Positions 48,901 through 59,449 of a DNA stretch of 64,000 bases are shown one piece after another. Every line of letters begins with the position of its first letter. Within the stretch, counting starts at the first letter, position 1. The position numbers and the translations under genes were made by a program. The notes beneath the pieces are model-generated. The model did no database searches and was not told the origin of the DNA. It saw only the letters and a list, made by a program, of their open reading frames with translations. Source of the DNA: an uncultured Desulfobulbaceae bacterium (GTDB lineage Bacteria > Desulfobacterota > Desulfobulbia > Desulfobulbales > Desulfobulbaceae); NCBI GenBank assembly GCA_947259225.1, contig CAMYLK010000008.1:1-64000 (forward strand). Direction: 5' to 3'.

Positions 48901-49256
48901 GTTTACTACATTATAATTTTTATATTGAATTAGAACCTATATGTCAAAGTTTATTTTTAAAAAAAAAGTTATTTTATTCGTCAAGTTATCTATGCCTCAA
49001 ATATCTGTTCTAAAAAAACAAATAATATTTATTATCATTTGGTAAGCAATAATCGTTCCACTATTTTTTCAGGATAAATATAGTGCATTTTATTAAGAAA
49101 TGAAAATTCATGATTTATGCGCGTGTTTTTCATATTTATTGATAACAAGCAGTAAAGTTTGGAATTCAGGTTGAAATTGTGCTTTTGAGTGAACAAACCC
49201 TCGTACAGGAGGATGTTGCTATGGACAGGTAATCGTCATTTTTGTTGGAGAAATAA

Positions 49257-49370
49257 ATGATAAAAAACGACTATTACGAGGAAAATTTGCGCCGCATTGT
49301 AATTCGAATTACGAAAGTGTTTGTAAGTTACGGCAGAAATGACTTGTTGAGAGGAATTTATAGTAAATAA
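49257..49370 (+). CDS. Candidate 37-aa small protein
   Basis: MIKNDYYEENLRRIVIRITKVFVSYGRNDLLRGIYSK with GGAG 8 nt upstream of ATG; below the ORF-track length cutoff. Confidence 0.4.
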   Translation: MIKNDYYEENLRRIVIRITKVFVSYGRNDLLRGIYSK

Positions 49371-49405
49371 TTATTGTAAGATGTTTCCTGGCTGCACTAT
49401 ATTTT

Positions 49406-51019
49406 TCAGTCAAAGGTATAGCCGAGACGGCGTCCTATTGGAGCCAGCTCCAGAAAGAATTTGTCCAGCAGTTTTTCGTAATTTTTCCAGCGCTGATAAC
49501 TTGTCTTGTATACCGGCCGGGTAACGTCATAATAACTTGGAGTTGTAATTTTTTTTCTTATGCCATAAAGCTCACTGTCATGGGACCGGGAGCCTTGTCT
49601 GTCAAAAAACGAAGCTAAATGCTCTATGCATGACTCTTTATTAGTAACAATGTCCTCATATCGACTTTCAATGAATGTCAAATCCAGCGTTTCCCTGCAC
49701 ACAAGCCAGATAGACATGATTGTATTGTATAGATTTACAGTATCCTCGAACCTGAGAAAATTTACCATCGCCGCGTTAAGGCGAAAATGCTGCATAAAAT
49801 TGCTCAGGCATACATCCCGGGGATCCCTGAGACAGACCACTACTTTACTTTGAGGGAACAGGGTTGAAATGAGCGGGAGATTAATGATGTTCAGTGGCAT
49901 TTTATCCAGAAACTTCTTTTGCTGATCCGGCTGCAGGGGAATTTCATCGTTGACCAGCCTCCAGTACTCTTTGCGCAGCAGCTGAATGTCTCCGCTGGAG
50001 AGTCTGTTCAGGTCTCCAGGATAGAGGAAGTCTCTTCTTAAAGTTGAATTCATTTCTGTTCGAAGTTTATTAAGTACCTGTAACTCTGAACTGGGGATCA
50101 GGCCAAAATTCTCAGACAGGATTTTTTCGGTAAGAGTTGTTCCTGACCGGGGAAATCCGACTAGAAAAGTAGGGACAGGTATATCATCCTCAGGAAAACC
50201 AGTGCCGCCTGTTCCAAAACTTTCGGAGTGAAGACAGGATAATACATTGTCAATAAATGCATTTTCATTTTTCAGGGCGGGAATAATATCCTGTGAAATA
50301 TGTTCCATCACCCGGTTAGATTTTTCAAAGTTCCTGAGTGCATCTTCAAATTCTCCGGATTTGTCATGTATTTGCCCCAGTTCATTTAACAGCGACGCGT
50401 AAATTTCGTTGGGAATAGAATCAGGGCTAAACTGTTCGAGCCGTGCCCTGGCTTTGTCCAGCTTTCCCTGTTGGCGGAAAATTTTAGCGATAACAAGATT
50501 GGCGAGCATGTTTAAAGGTTCCTGGCGTACAACCTCCTGGGCTACGGAAAGGGCTTTTTGCTGTTGGTTTGTAAGGAGATATAATTCAGCAAGCAATGAA
50601 AGGACTTCAATGGTGCGGCTATTATTTTGATGATTGTCAGGGACGGCAGACAACGTATTCCGGGTAGTTTTTATATACTGCCCATACACTGAAATTGCCT
50701 TGTCAAGAATTCCGGTCCGACGGTAGCAGTCACCTAGAAAAAGTAGGATTCTCCTGTTGAAAGGTTCAAGCAGGTTGGCCCTTTCGAAATAAGCGGCTGC
50801 TTCTGTAAAATTCTGTTTTTGGTGAAGCAGGGAACCAAGGTTAAAGAAAATTTCAACACTGTCCTTATTTTTTGCTGCCAGCCGGACGTAAGCCTGCTCC
50901 GCTTCGTTTAAACGACCTTGGTTGACCAGACGGGCAGCATGCTTGAGGGTAAGTTCAGGGAGTTTTCTTTTCTTCTGCCACCCTGGCCGTCTGTTCTTTT
51001 TGTTTTGTTTACGTTTCAT
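49406..51019 (-). CDS. TPR-containing sulfotransferase family protein (divergent paralog)
   Basis: TPR-like repeats; VPTFLVGFPRSGTTLTEKILSENFGLIPSSELQVLNKL, KVVVCLRDPRDVCLSNFMQHF, TSYQRWKNYEKLLDKF. Confidence 0.87.
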   Translation of the reverse strand: MKRKQNKKNRRPGWQKKRKLPELTLKHAARLVNQGRLNEAEQAYVRLAAKNKDSVEIFFNLGSLLHQKQNFTEAAAYFERANLLEPFNRRILLFLGDCYRRTGILDKAISVYGQYIKTTRNTLSAVPDNHQNNSRTIEVLSLLAELYLLTNQQQKALSVAQEVVRQEPLNMLANLVIAKIFRQQGKLDKARARLEQFSPDSIPNEIYASLLNELGQIHDKSGEFEDALRNFEKSNRVMEHISQDIIPALKNENAFIDNVLSCLHSESFGTGGTGFPEDDIPVPTFLVGFPRSGTTLTEKILSENFGLIPSSELQVLNKLRTEMNSTLRRDFLYPGDLNRLSSGDIQLLRKEYWRLVNDEIPLQPDQQKKFLDKMPLNIINLPLISTLFPQSKVVVCLRDPRDVCLSNFMQHFRLNAAMVNFLRFEDTVNLYNTIMSIWLVCRETLDLTFIESRYEDIVTNKESCIEHLASFFDRQGSRSHDSELYGIRKKITTPSYYDVTRPVYKTSYQRWKNYEKLLDKFFLELAPIGRRLGYTFD

Positions 51020-51080
51020 GATATCAGAGAAATAATCGGCTGGACTGTATGATCATGTAAGCATTAATCAAGGCCTGTTA

Positions 51081-53255
51081 TCAGTTGGAACTTTTGCTTA
51101 GATGATCTCTTGCAACAGGAGCCCAGCGGCTGTCAGGGAATCTGTTGAGAAATCTCTTCCATGCTGACTGAGCACGGGCGTCACCGGATTTTTGCAGGCT
51201 CAAGGCGTACCCGTAAGATGCTCCTTCCAGATCTGGCTTGATGACGAGTGCTTTTTGAAAATATTTTACTGCCTCCTCATATCTTTGTGTATCGATATAT
51301 ACGTAACCAAGGTTCATAATGGTTATCGGGTTTTCTGGCTGCGTGGCAAGGCTGTCTTCGAATGCTGATTCAGCTTTGCCGAAAGATTTTAACTGGTAAT
51401 AGGCATTGCCAAGAAGAAAATATATTTCAGCCCCTTGGTTGCCGTTTTTTATTGCCAATTGCAGAATGTCCACAGCCTTTACCCATCTGTTGTGCTTTAT
51501 TGCTGCTCTTCCTCCCTGTACGCCAAGGTTAAAATGTGAAAATCCAAGGGAAGGGTTGAGTTCAGCAGCTTTCATATAATACTCAACAGATTCAGGGTTG
51601 CCGGTAAGATCAAGAAAGAAGGCGAGCTGGAAAACCAACGTAAAACTATCAGGGTTGAACGAGACCGCGTTGCGAAGCTCCTTTTCAACTTCATCACTAT
51701 TGGAACTCTTGGCTAATGGCACAAGGTAACTGATGTCATAACTTTGCGGTCTGATATATTGCAGCCGGGGTTGAAGGTCGACACCATTATTCGTTGATAT
51801 GAACTCGCGGTTCAGAAATACCAGGTACTTGTCATCATAATAGCTTAAGACGAACTGGGGTGATATTTCGAAAAATTGAATGACCTCGTTTTCAGTTTTC
51901 GGAAGAAGGGCACCTTGAACATTGTTATTGTCCAAATAGAGCTGGAATTCATGAGCTGATTTTGAAGCTACCTGTTCAAACAGTTCAAGTTGCTCAGGTA
52001 AACATCTGCCATCGATAAATGTTCTGCTGTCTTGTAAGTTCCATATAATGTACCCGCCATCCTGCCATGAATTGTAAAGGTTGCCTTTAAAGCCTGACTC
52101 GCGGAGAAAATTTACTGCTTTAACCGGATAACGGCTTTTGTTGATGCCAACCCCCCATTTGTAAACCTTATCAGGCGAAAAAGTTTTCTGAAAAGATACA
52201 ACACAGAAAATGAGCAGCATAATGGGCAGAATAAAATGTTGGGATTTTTCAGGAAATAATCGGGAACCGCCAAGATATCTCTGGTGCAGGGCTTGAAGGT
52301 TCAGGGCTAGCAGGGGAGCCTGGAGGAAGGCTGCCAGGCCTACGTAGCGGACACTGCCCATGGCCAGCCAGGACGTTCCGACAAAGACGAAAAAGAAAAA
52401 AAGGCGGCTGCTTCGCCAGTTTAATACGAAACTGACAAAGGTTGTTATCATCAGTATCCAGTACATTGTATGTGTTCCCCATACAAGGGGAAGATGTTCC
52501 TGGACAGAATACGATCTTTCTACCAGATCCTTGAAGACAAAACGCTCAATAATCAGACGGGGAACTTCAAGGCCGAAGGGAGTTATCAGGACAGCACAGC
52601 AGATAAAAAGCAGCAGCAACAGTTCAAATGATGGAAAGACAGCATTTTTTTTACCGACTCGAAGTTGAATCCACTGGATCACCCTTTCCAGAAGGAGAAA
52701 ACCAGCGAAAATGGGAGCCAGGTAGGCACTGCCATGTAAATTAGTCCAAAGCAGAGCAACAGGAACAAGAAGAAACGAGATTTTTTCCTTTCTGCTTGCC
52801 GGTCCTGAGAGAAGCCAGAGCAGGGCTGTTGCAAAAGGAAACATGAAAACCATGGGCCTGAGAAGAAAACGAAAACGCGCGACAACGACAGCATATACAA
52901 TAACAAACGCGGCAAGGTAAGGGTTGACCCCTCTTCTGATCAAGAAAATAAAGATCCCGCCGGAACCTGCAGCAATGAGGAGTGCCTTGAAGAGTATCAG
53001 CAGGTCCAGCCCACCATATTTCTCAATAATGGCAAATAAAAGTCCGCTAAACCATGCTGTGTTTGCCCAGTATGCACCGAATGTGGAAAAAGAAAAAGGA
53101 TCAGTTGTGGGGATGCCCCCGGAGTCTAGTATCCACTCTCCACTTCTCAGGTGCCACCAGATATCATAATTGTATACCTGTTCAATTGCGAATACGAAGG
53201 CAAAGACTGATACCGAAGTCAAGAGAACGGTATGATAAACGCGATGTTTGTCCAT
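51081..53255 (-). CDS. Multi-TM membrane protein with C-terminal TPR repeats ('DIWWH' family)
   Basis: Multi-pass N-terminal half with YNYDIWWHLRSGEWIL and WTNLHGSAYL; C-terminal TPRs (AEIYFLLGNAYYQLKSFGKAESAFEDSL...NPITIMNLGYVYIDTQRYEEAVKYFQKAL). Confidence 0.75.
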   Translation of the reverse strand: MDKHRVYHTVLLTSVSVFAFVFAIEQVYNYDIWWHLRSGEWILDSGGIPTTDPFSFSTFGAYWANTAWFSGLLFAIIEKYGGLDLLILFKALLIAAGSGGIFIFLIRRGVNPYLAAFVIVYAVVVARFRFLLRPMVFMFPFATALLWLLSGPASRKEKISFLLVPVALLWTNLHGSAYLAPIFAGFLLLERVIQWIQLRVGKKNAVFPSFELLLLLFICCAVLITPFGLEVPRLIIERFVFKDLVERSYSVQEHLPLVWGTHTMYWILMITTFVSFVLNWRSSRLFFFFVFVGTSWLAMGSVRYVGLAAFLQAPLLALNLQALHQRYLGGSRLFPEKSQHFILPIMLLIFCVVSFQKTFSPDKVYKWGVGINKSRYPVKAVNFLRESGFKGNLYNSWQDGGYIIWNLQDSRTFIDGRCLPEQLELFEQVASKSAHEFQLYLDNNNVQGALLPKTENEVIQFFEISPQFVLSYYDDKYLVFLNREFISTNNGVDLQPRLQYIRPQSYDISYLVPLAKSSNSDEVEKELRNAVSFNPDSFTLVFQLAFFLDLTGNPESVEYYMKAAELNPSLGFSHFNLGVQGGRAAIKHNRWVKAVDILQLAIKNGNQGAEIYFLLGNAYYQLKSFGKAESAFEDSLATQPENPITIMNLGYVYIDTQRYEEAVKYFQKALVIKPDLEGASYGYALSLQKSGDARAQSAWKRFLNRFPDSRWAPVARDHLSKSSN

Positions 53256-53381
53256 TTTATTATGAATACAATGGGTCTGGAGATTATAAGTGGTGTTGGT
53301 TTAATGGATTACTGGAAAAATGTACATAAAGATAATACAGGAGTAATTATCAGGAACGTGGGGAGGGGATACCTTCATCGA

Positions 53382-54323
53382 TTATTTTTTAATAATACTT
53401 TCGACAATATACAGGGGTCTGTTTTTCACTTCATCAAACATCCGGCCCAGGTACTCACCAAGCAATCCTATGGAAAATATCTGAATACCTCCGATGAACA
53501 ATATTACGACCATCAGGGATGGGTAGCCTTTTACCGGTTCACCAAACATCAGGGTTTTATAGATAATTATGACAGCATAAATAAACGCTATCAGGGAAGT
53601 AAACATGCCGACAAACGTAACTATTTTTAACGGAAATGTTGTGAATGATGTTATGCCTTCAATGGCCAGGTTCCACAGTTGAAAAAAGTTCCACTTGGAT
53701 TTGCCGGCATATCTCTTTTCACGATGAAACCCTACCGCTTTCTGGGGAAAGCCTATCCACGAAAACAAACCCTTCATATAGCGCCGCTTTTCTTCAATGG
53801 CGCCAAGAGCTTCCACGGCGCGCCTGCTGAGCAGCCTGTAGTCACCAGTATCAACCGGTATGTTGACACCGCTTAATGTATTGATGCAGCGGGAAAAAAT
53901 TTTGGACGGCACCTTTTTGCTGAGTGTTTCTCCGGCACGTGACAATCTTTTTGCATAGACAACGTCATACCCTTCTTTCCAGGTTGCGAATAATTGCGGA
54001 ATCAGTTCAGGAGGGTCCTGCAGGTCGGCATCTATAACCACGACCGCCTCACCGTGCGCCATGTCAAGCCCTGCTGTCATGGCAGCCTCTTTCCCGAAAT
54101 TTCGTGATAAATTTACGATGATCACTTCATCATGGGTTTCCTGGATTTCTGATAAAATCTCAAGGGAAGTATCAGAACTTCCGTCATTAATATATATGAC
54201 TTCCCAATCGTCAGTAACTTGTTTTGCAGAAGGGACAAGTCTGTTGTGAAATTCTTTCAGGACAGCAGATTCATTATATACAGGAACAACTATGGACAGG
54301 AGATTGCCGAATTGGGTGCTCAT
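53382..54323 (-). CDS. GT2 glycosyltransferase with two C-terminal TM helices (polyprenyl-phosphate glycosyltransferase, ArnC/GtrB-like)
   Basis: LLSIVVPVYNESAVLKEFHNRL, DADLQDPPELIPQL, C-terminal hydrophobic helices and GEYLGRMFDEVKNRPLYIV; start placed at 54323. Confidence 0.92.
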   Translation of the reverse strand: MSTQFGNLLSIVVPVYNESAVLKEFHNRLVPSAKQVTDDWEVIYINDGSSDTSLEILSEIQETHDEVIIVNLSRNFGKEAAMTAGLDMAHGEAVVVIDADLQDPPELIPQLFATWKEGYDVVYAKRLSRAGETLSKKVPSKIFSRCINTLSGVNIPVDTGDYRLLSRRAVEALGAIEEKRRYMKGLFSWIGFPQKAVGFHREKRYAGKSKWNFFQLWNLAIEGITSFTTFPLKIVTFVGMFTSLIAFIYAVIIIYKTLMFGEPVKGYPSLMVVILFIGGIQIFSIGLLGEYLGRMFDEVKNRPLYIVESIIKK

Positions 54324-54618
54324 AACTACGTTCTCCGAGTTTGAGAAAAACAGAAAGATGAAACTGTAATGGGCAGGTAATCCGCTTGTACCCATGTATA
54401 TTTCTATCAGTTCATGTAACCGTGAATTATTAAGCGTACGTTACGTTCCTGTTAAGAAATAATACCGTTATTCTTGACCAAACGATATTCTAGCCCAGAT
54501 TGATATTATGAACAAGTGTGTCGGTACCGGTCCGCCACAGCGTCAGATTATAAGTATGCGTAGCCATTTCAGCATGTACCTGATCAGAAGAAGCTTTTAT
54601 GTTCAGCCCTGTGCAAGT

Positions 54619-56547
54619 TTATTTGCTCCTCGCTTTCATTTTGCGAATGACTTTCAGGTTGTCAAGAGATTGCTTGTCAGTTTTATCGTATGATAAAGCC
54701 TGGGCAAGAAATGCTTCAGCCTGGTCGATATCACCCCGCTTATAAGCGAGAAATGCAAGCTCATTTAAAGCTTTAGTACTTGAGGGTAAATCATTAATTA
54801 TATGTTTGAAAACAATTTCAGCTTTGTTAAGTTCCCCGGTTTTTATGAGAGTTTTACCCAGTTCGAATTGTGTCTGTGTACCTTTCCAGTTCTGCTCAAC
54901 TAATTTTTCAAGAATAACAGTGTAATTATTCAGCCGGGAACTGAGTCTGTAAAATTCAGCGAGCATGGCCATATCTTCGACACGCGGCTTGGGATGTGAT
55001 GATGAAATCCTGTCAGGGTCAATTATGGAAACAGATGGCATCTTATTTTGATCAGGTACCCAGAAGGATGCCGCGTAATCCAGGTACACAAGTTTCCAGT
55101 TACCTGTTTTATTTATCCAGGGAAGAATTGCGGCAGCTTCAGGAGACGCGTGCTGCAGCAGCAATCCTTTTATACCGTACCTTTTTGCAAGAACTTGAAA
55201 AGCAGCTGGATTCCCTGCGGCTGATCGTATGAAATTCAGCTCATCGTGATCATATATCTCCCAGCGGCCATCTGTAAGGGGTAGCCTTCGGGGATAACTG
55301 TGGTAAAGGTAAAATCCGCCCAGAAAGTTGGAATTATATACATTGCCGGTAAAATTGATATCATTAAGGAAGTCGGGAAGGTTATGAGGAAAGAGAGAAG
55401 GGGAAACACCCGGGCCGGTACGCGCAGGAAAATTCATGAAATGATGGTATTTCCCGCTTAACGGGAAGACGGCCCAGAGGAAGAGCAGGGGAATAAAAAT
55501 CAATGCAAGTATGTCATCTTTTTTGCGGGTTAAACTGAAGACACCAAGATTTTCAGCAATATATGGCCCGGCAACAATCGCAAATAGTACTATGTTGCGC
55601 CGTCCTGTCAAAGATGCCAGAGCTAGTCCGGTAACGACAAGTAATCTACCAGGATGTATTTTTTTGTTTCTGATGCCAGGAAATAATGACGCCACACTTC
55701 CTGCCAGAAGTAAGAGATAAAACCAGAAGGCAATCCCGGAACGGCTTGCCGGGCCGAAAGTCGGACTCAATTCGCCAAGGACCTTAAGTACGTCAGGAGC
55801 ATTCGGTCCTGCCTCGGTAAAGAGCAGGAAGGCATAACGCCATGATTCCAGCCCATGAGGAGACAGGAACGTCCCCGCAATGACTGCAATAAGATAATAA
55901 CTGTGCCTGGCCAGGATATTTTCTTTTTTACGGATAAGTGTTTCCAGTAAGGCAGAAAACCAGTAACAACCTATCATGAACGGACCTATAACAAAGAGAC
56001 CGTGGCTGTTTGTCCAGATTGACTGGCTGATTATAAGGATGATAACGGTTGGAAATATTCTCCTGCTGTGTGTCATCATGAACCAGTAATAAAAAGAAAT
56101 CATGATGATAGTCACAAGTTCCGGTCTGGCAATAAATCTTTCAGTACATGCCATTGACACTGCAAACATCAAGATTAGACTGAGTTTACGCCCGCTGAAC
56201 TGTCTGGATGAAAGATATGTGAAAAGGAAGGTAACGCCCCAGATAATCAGCACAAAGACTTGAACCCCGTTCATACCGGCAAGTCGATGGGCAATAGCAA
56301 TTAACACCTGAAAAAACCAGTGAGAGTCAAAGTAGGGCCGACCTTGTCCTGCCAGGGTGTAGATATCTGTTTCCGGAACCGAGAGCCTCTCCAGAATGTC
56401 ATTACCTATGATGACATGCCACCAGATGTCATAGGAGTATATTTCGTTGAACAGGAAGATGAATATTACAGCTAAGGCAGAAAAAAAGAGTAGCAGGGAA
56501 GCTTTGGTCCATGATTGAACTGGATCGATTTGTACACTGATATTCAT
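54619..56547 (-). CDS. Multi-TM membrane protein with C-terminal TPR repeats ('DIWWH' family)
   Basis: IYSYDIWWHVIIGNDIL, WTNSHGLFVIGPFMIG; C-terminal TPR-like repeats. Confidence 0.75.
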   Translation of the reverse strand: MNISVQIDPVQSWTKASLLLFFSALAVIFIFLFNEIYSYDIWWHVIIGNDILERLSVPETDIYTLAGQGRPYFDSHWFFQVLIAIAHRLAGMNGVQVFVLIIWGVTFLFTYLSSRQFSGRKLSLILMFAVSMACTERFIARPELVTIIMISFYYWFMMTHSRRIFPTVIILIISQSIWTNSHGLFVIGPFMIGCYWFSALLETLIRKKENILARHSYYLIAVIAGTFLSPHGLESWRYAFLLFTEAGPNAPDVLKVLGELSPTFGPASRSGIAFWFYLLLLAGSVASLFPGIRNKKIHPGRLLVVTGLALASLTGRRNIVLFAIVAGPYIAENLGVFSLTRKKDDILALIFIPLLFLWAVFPLSGKYHHFMNFPARTGPGVSPSLFPHNLPDFLNDINFTGNVYNSNFLGGFYLYHSYPRRLPLTDGRWEIYDHDELNFIRSAAGNPAAFQVLAKRYGIKGLLLQHASPEAAAILPWINKTGNWKLVYLDYAASFWVPDQNKMPSVSIIDPDRISSSHPKPRVEDMAMLAEFYRLSSRLNNYTVILEKLVEQNWKGTQTQFELGKTLIKTGELNKAEIVFKHIINDLPSSTKALNELAFLAYKRGDIDQAEAFLAQALSYDKTDKQSLDNLKVIRKMKARSK

Positions 56548-56552
56548 GGCTG

Positions 56553-58244
56553 TCAGCGATTGACGCGATAGATCTGAAAAGTCTCTACAGGAACAACCCG
56601 CGCAAAACCCAAAGGAAGTGGCCCCCAGAAATGGCAGTAAAACCCTCCAATAGCACGCCTGCTGAATGGCCTTATTGGCATATCAGTGTGGAAATCACGA
56701 GTGGCAATGCCAGTCATCCTCGAAAGAAGAATTGAACTTGGACTCCATAACCTTGGCATTTCAGGAATGACAATAAGATCACCTGCTTGAGGATCGTTGT
56801 TTGTGGCTGTCAGGTAAATGGCACCTGCTTTGTTCATGTAGTAACGCATTCCCCATTCGCCAATATACCATACATTGAATGTATTTTTTTTCAGTTGTCT
56901 GGTGATTTTTACTTCCTCGGCAAAAGACCTGTAACTGTCTGCATAATCATAATCTGCTTTAGCGCTTACAAAACCCAGCAATACGGATAAGAGGAGAACA
57001 GCCCATGCCGCTTTTGATAAAAAAACGGCATGGGATTCAAGTGATATCTCAAAATAGATAAACAGAAACAGCGGTAGTAAAGCAGGTAAAATATAACGTA
57101 CCGCGGCAAAAGGAAAAATTAAGGTTACTGCCAGAAAAAACAAACTGTGCCAGGTTATCAGAAATAATGCCCTGTAATGGGATTGTTTACTACGAATCTG
57201 TGAGGTGAGGGTGAAGTAGAAATGCCAGATAATTCCGCACCCTGTTGTCAGGTAAATTGTATATAAAATTTTTTGACTGACAGGAAGTGAGGTGAAAAGC
57301 AGTACATATAAAATGACAGGAGCGGAAAAAAAAACCATTGCCAAGATAAGGTGAATACGTTTTTTACTGGTAATCATGTAGAGAATAATGAGAGGAAAAG
57401 AGGAAAGTCCTGTAGCTGCAATATTAAATAAGACTTTATCGCCCCACAGTTTCCAGCCCATGCCCATTTGTATGTGACCGGCAATATTTTCACTTTTCAT
57501 TTTAGATTGGAGTAAAGGAAAAATATCATACAGGATAAAGATAGCGATCAGCCATGCAGCAAGAATGACAAGGGGCAGGGCAAGGGGAAGCAGACTGCTT
57601 GGAAAATTTCTTTTTTGGGAAACAACTGCATATACGGCGAGTGGAAAAAGAAATAACACTGACTGGTAAGCTGTGAAGATTGATAGTGTAAGAAAAAAAG
57701 CACTCATAATTGAAGCTTCCCACCCACCTCTGTCAAGCCACCTCATGTAAAGCCCCATGCCAAGAAGGGCCATTGACAGGGCCGGTACATCAGTCATCAG
57801 ATTGTGGGCATTAATAATATATGCGGGAGTGGTTAAGAAAAATATAATCAGCCATATGTGATTACCGTTATTGTTAGACAAAACCCTGCAGAGCTCTCTG
57901 ACACCGAAGAGTGAAAACAGGGTGAACATGCTGAAGAGTGCATGGTAAGCAATATAATTGTCATTAAAAAGCAACCTGGCAATTTTCAAGAAGTAGGGGA
58001 TGAGAACAGGATGGGTTGATTCAAAAGGTACCATGTTCTGCAAAACACGGCCGGCAAAATAAACATCTGTTGGTGCAGAAATAAAAGGATTCCAGTGGAT
58101 CATCCCTGAAAGCGTGATAAATGCAAAATCATCAATATGCAGCGCTTTGTTCAGAAAGGGTACATGGATTGCTGCGACAAGTAATAAAAACCACCAGAGT
58201 CCGGTACCTGTTAACCTGGAAACTTTTTTTTCAGGAGTGTGCAT
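56553..58244 (-). CDS. Multi-TM GT-C type glycosyltransferase (PMT/ArnT-like)
   Basis: VPFLNKALHIDDFAFI (first-loop acidic pair), multi-pass hydrophobic profile, adjacent to an ArnC-like GT2. Confidence 0.65.
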   Translation of the reverse strand: MHTPEKKVSRLTGTGLWWFLLLVAAIHVPFLNKALHIDDFAFITLSGMIHWNPFISAPTDVYFAGRVLQNMVPFESTHPVLIPYFLKIARLLFNDNYIAYHALFSMFTLFSLFGVRELCRVLSNNNGNHIWLIIFFLTTPAYIINAHNLMTDVPALSMALLGMGLYMRWLDRGGWEASIMSAFFLTLSIFTAYQSVLFLFPLAVYAVVSQKRNFPSSLLPLALPLVILAAWLIAIFILYDIFPLLQSKMKSENIAGHIQMGMGWKLWGDKVLFNIAATGLSSFPLIILYMITSKKRIHLILAMVFFSAPVILYVLLFTSLPVSQKILYTIYLTTGCGIIWHFYFTLTSQIRSKQSHYRALFLITWHSLFFLAVTLIFPFAAVRYILPALLPLFLFIYFEISLESHAVFLSKAAWAVLLLSVLLGFVSAKADYDYADSYRSFAEEVKITRQLKKNTFNVWYIGEWGMRYYMNKAGAIYLTATNNDPQAGDLIVIPEMPRLWSPSSILLSRMTGIATRDFHTDMPIRPFSRRAIGGFYCHFWGPLPLGFARVVPVETFQIYRVNR

Positions 58245-58303
58245 GCAGTAATAAATCCTGTATGGATACTGGTAATGTACAAATTCTGTGAAAACGGTTC
58301 AGG

Positions 58304-59449
58304 TCAGGTTTGATAAAATTCAAGTATTGCATCAGTTACGTGTTGAACCTGTTCATCAGTCATCTCGTAAAACAAGGGAAGACGGAGCAGACGCTGACTG
58401 ATATCTTCTGTTATTTTTAGATTGCCGCTTATTCTGCCATACTTAACTCCGGCAGGTGACGAATGCAGTGGAATATAGTGAAAAACGGAAGCTATATTCT
58501 TTTTCTTGAGGTGTTCAATCAACTTCCGCCGTTCATCAAAAGAAGCGGTTATTACATAGAACAGATGACCGTTAGCGGATGCGTCTTCGTCAATAAACGG
58601 AAGTCGGACCACCCCCTTCTGGACAAGTGGTTCAAGCAAATTGAAATATAAGGTGAAAGTATGACGCCTTTTTTTTATAATCCTGTCAGCTTCCTCAAGC
58701 TGAGCTGAAAGAAACGCGGCTATCATTTCGCTTGGAAGATACGAGGAGCCGACATCAACCCAAGTGTATTTATCGACCTCTCCGCGGAAGAATTTTCTTC
58801 TGTTCGTCCCTTTTTCCCAGACTATTTCTGTCCTCTCAACAAGGGAATCATCATTCACCAGAAGGGCACCGCCTTCACCACTGATGATGTTTTTTGTTTC
58901 ATGAAAGCTGAGGGTACCAAGATGGCCGATGGAGCCCAGATAGCGCCCCTTGTATGTTGAGAGTAGCGCCTGGGCCGCATCTTCAATAACACATATGTTT
59001 TTTGCTTCAGCAATTTCTGATATTTCATCCATGGCACAGGGGACGCCGGCATAGTGTACCGGGACAACGGCTTTGGTGCGACCTGTCACAGCTTTTTCAA
59101 TGAGGTTTTCATCAATGTTCAGTGTATCCGCCCGTATATCGACAAAAACAGGAACTGCCCCTCGCAGGACAAACGCGTTTGCTGTTGAAACAAACGTGAA
59201 TGAAGGCAGTATCACTTCATCACCGGGTTGTATATCACAGAGAATAGCTGCCATTTCCAAGGCAGCGGTACAAGAATGGGTCAGAAAAGCCCTGTTACAT
59301 CCAAGTGTACTTTCAAGCCAGTTCTGACAGTATTTTGTAAACTGCCCATCTCCGGAAAGAACCTTGTTCTCTAAAACAGCCCTTGCAATGTTGAATAGTT
59401 CTTTGCCTACAATAAACGGTTGATTAAAGGGAATTAATTTGCTCATCAA
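58304..59449 (-). CDS. wecE: dTDP-4-amino-4,6-dideoxygalactose transaminase (WecE/RffA-like)
   Basis: IPFNQPFIVGKELFNIARAVLENKVLSGDGQFTKYCQNWLE, TLSFHETKNIISGEGGALLV. Confidence 0.9.
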   Translation of the reverse strand: MMSKLIPFNQPFIVGKELFNIARAVLENKVLSGDGQFTKYCQNWLESTLGCNRAFLTHSCTAALEMAAILCDIQPGDEVILPSFTFVSTANAFVLRGAVPVFVDIRADTLNIDENLIEKAVTGRTKAVVPVHYAGVPCAMDEISEIAEAKNICVIEDAAQALLSTYKGRYLGSIGHLGTLSFHETKNIISGEGGALLVNDDSLVERTEIVWEKGTNRRKFFRGEVDKYTWVDVGSSYLPSEMIAAFLSAQLEEADRIIKKRRHTFTLYFNLLEPLVQKGVVRLPFIDEDASANGHLFYVITASFDERRKLIEHLKKKNIASVFHYIPLHSSPAGVKYGRISGNLKITEDISQRLLRLPLFYEMTDEQVQHVTDAILEFYQT

